Shown here in pieces: positions 5,897-8,083 of a stretch of DNA of 8,083 nucleotides (positions are counted from its first letter, which is position 1; each line of letters begins with the position of its first letter). The position numbers and the translations under genes are program-made. The stretch is from Verrucomicrobiota bacterium (GTDB lineage Bacteria; Verrucomicrobiota; Verrucomicrobiia; Chthoniobacterales; UBA10450). The notes beneath the pieces are model-generated. The model was not told the origin of the DNA. It ran no database searches and saw only the letters and a list, made by a program, of their open reading frames with translations. Where the stretch lies: NCBI GenBank assembly GCA_003219395.1, contig QHOR01000038.1:1-8083 (forward strand), read 5' to 3'.

Positions 5897-7828
5897 ATGC
5901 TCGATTTCGTTATCTATCTTTTCTACCGCGCGGGGTTAGCAATCGCCGCGAGCTTCCCATTGCCGGTTCTCTTTGCCCTCGGCCGGTTCCTTGGTTTTTG
6001 TGCATGGCTCCTATCTGTGAAGTACCGACACCTGGCGGAGCGCAACGTCGCCATAGCTTTTGCCAATGAAAAGACTCGGCGAGAAATGCGTCGGCTCGTC
6101 CGTCGCCATTTCCAACGACTCGGGGCTAACCTGCTCAGTAGCGTAAAACTGACCGCAATGCCGGCCGAGAAAATCCTGAAGCGAGTCACGGTTGACAACA
6201 TCGAGGCGATGGACCGGGAATTTCGCGCCGGTGTTCCCGTAGTGCTCGTGTTGAGCCATCTTGGAACTTGGGAACTATTCGCGCAATTGATGCCGAAGTT
6301 TGTGGGGTACGTGCGCAATGCGAGCGTCTATCAGAAGCTTGGTAATCGATTTATTGACGGGCACGTGCGCCGGACGCGTGGCCAGAACGGCTTGGAGTTA
6401 TTCGATCGCCAGCAAGGATTCCAGCCGGTGATCGACCTGCTGCGTTCCGGCGGGGGCGTGGGAGTTTTGTCCGATCAACATGCAGGTGATCACGGACTGT
6501 GGACACCTTTCTTTGGAAAATTGGCATCCACTTCGCCGCTCCCTGCCTTGCTTGCCAAGCGAACCTCAGCTGCGCTGATTGCCGCCGGCGTTTACACGAC
6601 GGGCCCAGCCCGCTGGCGCATGGTCTTCACCGAACGCTTCGATCCCCCAAGCACAAACACTTCCGTAGCAGCGCTGACCTCGGAAATAAATCAGATCATC
6701 GAACAGCAAATTCGCGTCGCACCGGAAGATTGGTTTTGGGTGCACAATCGCTGGAAGACGCCTCAGCCCAATTTTCTTCTCGCGCAGTATAAACGCGGCG
6801 TCTACCTGCCAGCAGGAGTTTCATCTCAGGATCTGAAACCGTTTCGAATTCTCATTCGCTCGAGTAATTGGCTGGGTGACGCGGCGATGAGCGTGCCAGC
6901 AGTTCGCGCAATAAAAGCTGGCCGACCCGACGCGCGCGTTACCATCGCTGCGCCGGAGAACGTTGCTCCGGTATGGAAACTGATTCCCGAAGTGGACGCG
7001 GTCATTGCTCTGCCCGGGACGCAACTCCTTTCATCTGTGCAGTTACTTCGACGCGAACGATCTTTTGATGTGGCTATCCTTTTCCCAAATTCGCTGCGCG
7101 CTGCTCTGGAGGCATGGTTGAGTAGAATTCCGCGCCGAGTTGGCTATCGCGGCCATTGGCGGCAGCCGCTGCTCAACCAGGTCGTGCCGCTGCCGCGAAA
7201 GCCGGGCCCGCCGGAACATCATTCACTGCGTTTCCTTCGTATCGCGCGCGAATGCGGCGCAGAAACATTCGACCCGCATACATCGCAAGCAGGCGTCCAA
7301 CATTCGACATCCAATAATCAAGTAGCCAGCGACGGCAAACCGATCAAAATCGGTCTTTGTCCGGGTGCCGAATACGGTCCAGCCAAACGCTGGTTGCCCG
7401 AGCGGTTTGCCGAGACTGCCAAAAAAATCAGCGCGCAATGGCCCGTCCAATGGCTTTTGTTTGGAACACATCGCGACGCCGCGATTGGCACTCAGATTGC
7501 GGCCGCTCTTGGTGACCACTGTGTGAATCGAGTCGGGCAGACTACGCTCGACCAACTAGTCGATGAATTGCGCGAATGCCGTTTATTGCTCACCAACGAT
7601 ACCGGCACAATGCATCTTGCTGTACTGTTGGGTGTACCAGTCGTCGCCATCTTTGGTTCAACGGAACCCCGGCTCACCGGCCCTCGCGGCGACGCTCACA
7701 TCGTCCTGCGACATCATGTCGAGTGCAGCCCCTGCTTCCTGCGCGAATGCCCGATTGATTTCCGCTGCATGAAATCGGTGAGCGTCCACGAAGTTGCGGA
7801 GGCTGTGTTGTCGATTCTGCGAAATTAA
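5897..7828 (+). CDS. Bifunctional fusion: lipid A late acyltransferase (LpxL type) plus LPS heptosyltransferase (WaaF type)
   Basis: A 643-residue protein joining two enzymes that act in sequence on Kdo-lipid A at the inner face of the inner membrane. Residues 1-290 match the LpxL/HtrB acyltransferases, which add a secondary acyl chain to lipid A: a hydrophobic N-terminal anchor (about 4-41), the catalytic HX4E motif at H121-E126 in LSHLGTWELF, then SVYQKLGNRF (143-152), GVLSDQHAGDHG (189-200) and APEDWFWVHNRWKT (275-288). Residues about 316-643 match GT9 heptosyltransferase II, which transfers heptose from ADP-heptose to the inner core: ILIRSSNWLGDAAMS with D328 at the family's catalytic-base position, CPGAEYGPAKRW (488-499), TNDTGTMHLA (566-575), and a four-cysteine tail (C610, C613, C618, C624). 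There is no stop or shift at the junction. I chose the ATG at 5897 because the longer GTG frame from 5771 overlaps the divergent gene and adds residues unlike the family. Residues about 467-476 come from a heptamer repeat. Confidence 0.93.
   Translation: MLDFVIYLFYRAGLAIAASFPLPVLFALGRFLGFCAWLLSVKYRHLAERNVAIAFANEKTRREMRRLVRRHFQRLGANLLSSVKLTAMPAEKILKRVTVDNIEAMDREFRAGVPVVLVLSHLGTWELFAQLMPKFVGYVRNASVYQKLGNRFIDGHVRRTRGQNGLELFDRQQGFQPVIDLLRSGGGVGVLSDQHAGDHGLWTPFFGKLASTSPLPALLAKRTSAALIAAGVYTTGPARWRMVFTERFDPPSTNTSVAALTSEINQIIEQQIRVAPEDWFWVHNRWKTPQPNFLLAQYKRGVYLPAGVSSQDLKPFRILIRSSNWLGDAAMSVPAVRAIKAGRPDARVTIAAPENVAPVWKLIPEVDAVIALPGTQLLSSVQLLRRERSFDVAILFPNSLRAALEAWLSRIPRRVGYRGHWRQPLLNQVVPLPRKPGPPEHHSLRFLRIARECGAETFDPHTSQAGVQHSTSNNQVASDGKPIKIGLCPGAEYGPAKRWLPERFAETAKKISAQWPVQWLLFGTHRDAAIGTQIAAALGDHCVNRVGQTTLDQLVDELRECRLLLTNDTGTMHLAVLLGVPVVAIFGSTEPRLTGPRGDAHIVLRHHVECSPCFLRECPIDFRCMKSVSVHEVAEAVLSILRN
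7297..7324 (+). repeat. Four degenerate 7-bp repeats inside the heptosyltransferase domain
   Basis: CCAACAT, TCGACAT, CCAATAA and TCAAGTA follow one another in phase, a decayed form of the tandem CCAACAT/TCAACAT heptamers common between genes in some Verrucomicrobiota and Planctomycetota (recalled, not searched). Here the tract is translated as part of QHSTSNNQV (residues 468-476). It sits in a variable loop between the N-terminal half of GT9 and the start of the ADP-heptose-binding half at KIGLCPGAE. Confidence 0.55.
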
Positions 7829-7836
7829 TCAAACAA

Positions 7837-7871
7837 ATTGAAATTTGAAATCTGAAGTCTCAAATCTCACA
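7837..7871. repeat. Tandem array of five degenerate heptamers
   Basis: In-phase units ATTGAAA, TTTGAAA, TCTGAAG, TCTCAAA and TCTCACA begin 8 nt after the stop of the fusion gene. The array also contains a weak inverted repeat, ATTTGA/TCAAAT. It resembles the short heptameric tandem repeats known between genes in several bacterial phyla. Confidence 0.55.
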
Positions 7872-7947
7872 CTGGCCAACATGAGCCACGAAACCGCCCA
7901 AATCGTTCTACGCGTTCGGATGCTAAACGGGCGACTCTAAAGCCCCG

Positions 7948-7958
7948 AATTTGAAATC
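7948..7958. repeat. Second copy of the 11-nt word AATTTGAAATC
   Basis: An exact copy of 7842-7852, 95 nt further on and ending 5 nt before the thioesterase ATG. It is either a remnant of the same heptamer family or a paired site at the 5' end of the next gene. Confidence 0.4.
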
Positions 7959-7963
7959 CTGTC

Positions 7964-8083
7964 ATGGCTGTGTCTCCGCGCATTCGCACACAGGTGCAGG
8001 TGATGTTCTTCGACACCGATTGTGGGGGGGTCGTTTCGAACATAGCCTATCTGCGTTTCATCGAGATCGCACGTACGCTTCTC
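7964..8083 (+). CDS. Acyl-CoA thioesterase, YbgC/4-hydroxybenzoyl-CoA thioesterase hot-dog family, first 40 residues (runs off the right edge)
   Basis: The start of a small hot-dog-fold enzyme that hydrolyses acyl-CoA or acyl-ACP thioesters in the cytoplasm. The visible part reads VQVMFFDTDCGGVVSN at residues 11-26 followed by IAYLRFIEIARTLL at 27-40. The DTDxGGVV segment holds the family's catalytic Asp (likely D19), and the hydrophobic helix after it is typical. Full-length members are about 130-150 residues, so most of the gene is missing. I chose the ATG at 7964; a later ATG at 8003 (residue 14) is possible but would remove the first beta strand. No strong Shine-Dalgarno site is seen. A run of seven G lies at 8024-8030 without breaking the frame. 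In proteobacteria ybgC sits with tol-pal, which cannot be checked here. Confidence 0.85.
   Translation, partial: MAVSPRIRTQVQVMFFDTDCGGVVSNIAYLRFIEIARTLL

Larger units (their letters stand above)
7829..7963. other. Intergenic spacer with repeats, no gene seen
   Basis: This 135-nt spacer lies between the stop of the fusion gene and the thioesterase start. It holds five degenerate 7-bp units at its left end and a second copy of an 11-nt word just before the thioesterase. No T-run-ending hairpin, good promoter or Shine-Dalgarno site was recognised. The only reading frame starting with ATG is 19 codons long and looks like chance. Confidence 0.6.

Noticed and set aside
7874..7940. A 19-codon frame in the spacer before the thioesterase.
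   Set aside because: Too short, without a ribosome site or recognisable sequence; likely chance.
8024..8030. A run of seven G in the thioesterase gene, considered as a phase-variation tract or frameshift error.
   Set aside because: The frame across it gives the conserved DTDCGGVV motif, so it is intact here; seven bases is short for a variation tract.

Overview
The window appears to come from a Gram-negative, LPS-bearing bacterium of moderately high GC content. The envelope genes include an LpxL/WaaF-type enzyme, which requires lipid A and inner core. Two loci carry degenerate heptamer repeats of the kind I associate with Verrucomicrobiota and Planctomycetota, and the protein flavour also fits Verrucomicrobiota (Chthoniobacterales-like). 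That placement is inference from recall, not a search result.

Layout. Five genes read leftward on the minus strand from about 5817 to the left edge: a large tandem GT2 glycosyltransferase (5817-3409), an RmlC-like sugar-epimerase cupin (3389-2643), a class I SAM methyltransferase whose frame is broken by one TAA codon (2583-1888), pantothenate synthetase panC (1812-985) and L-aspartate oxidase nadB (903 to the edge, C-terminal part missing). The gaps are 19, 59, 75 and 81 nt, so one transcript is plausible. On the plus strand, diverging from a 79-nt shared promoter region, lies one long gene (5897-7828) that fuses a lipid A late acyltransferase (LpxL/HtrB type) to an ADP-heptose:LPS heptosyltransferase (WaaF type, GT9). 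After a 135-nt spacer carrying heptamer repeats, a YbgC-like hot-dog thioesterase begins at 7964 and runs off the right edge.

How the genes fit together. The divergent pair is surface-glycan biology: lipid A acylation plus inner-core heptose addition on one side, and a two-domain glycosyltransferase plus a nucleotide-sugar epimerase-like protein on the other. Downstream in the leftward unit are two cofactor genes, panC (pantothenate/CoA) and nadB (the first step from aspartate to NAD). They look like housekeeping genes that share the transcript rather than partners in glycan synthesis.

No mobile element, CRISPR array, phage gene, tRNA or rRNA was seen, and no stretch over 300 nt lacks a gene. 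I found no clear new defence or biosynthetic system. The most notable features are the acyltransferase-heptosyltransferase fusion, a heptamer-repeat tract translated inside it, the nonsense codon in the methyltransferase, the divergent second GT2 domain, and a perfect TATAAT box placed so that the glycosyltransferase mRNA would be nearly leaderless.
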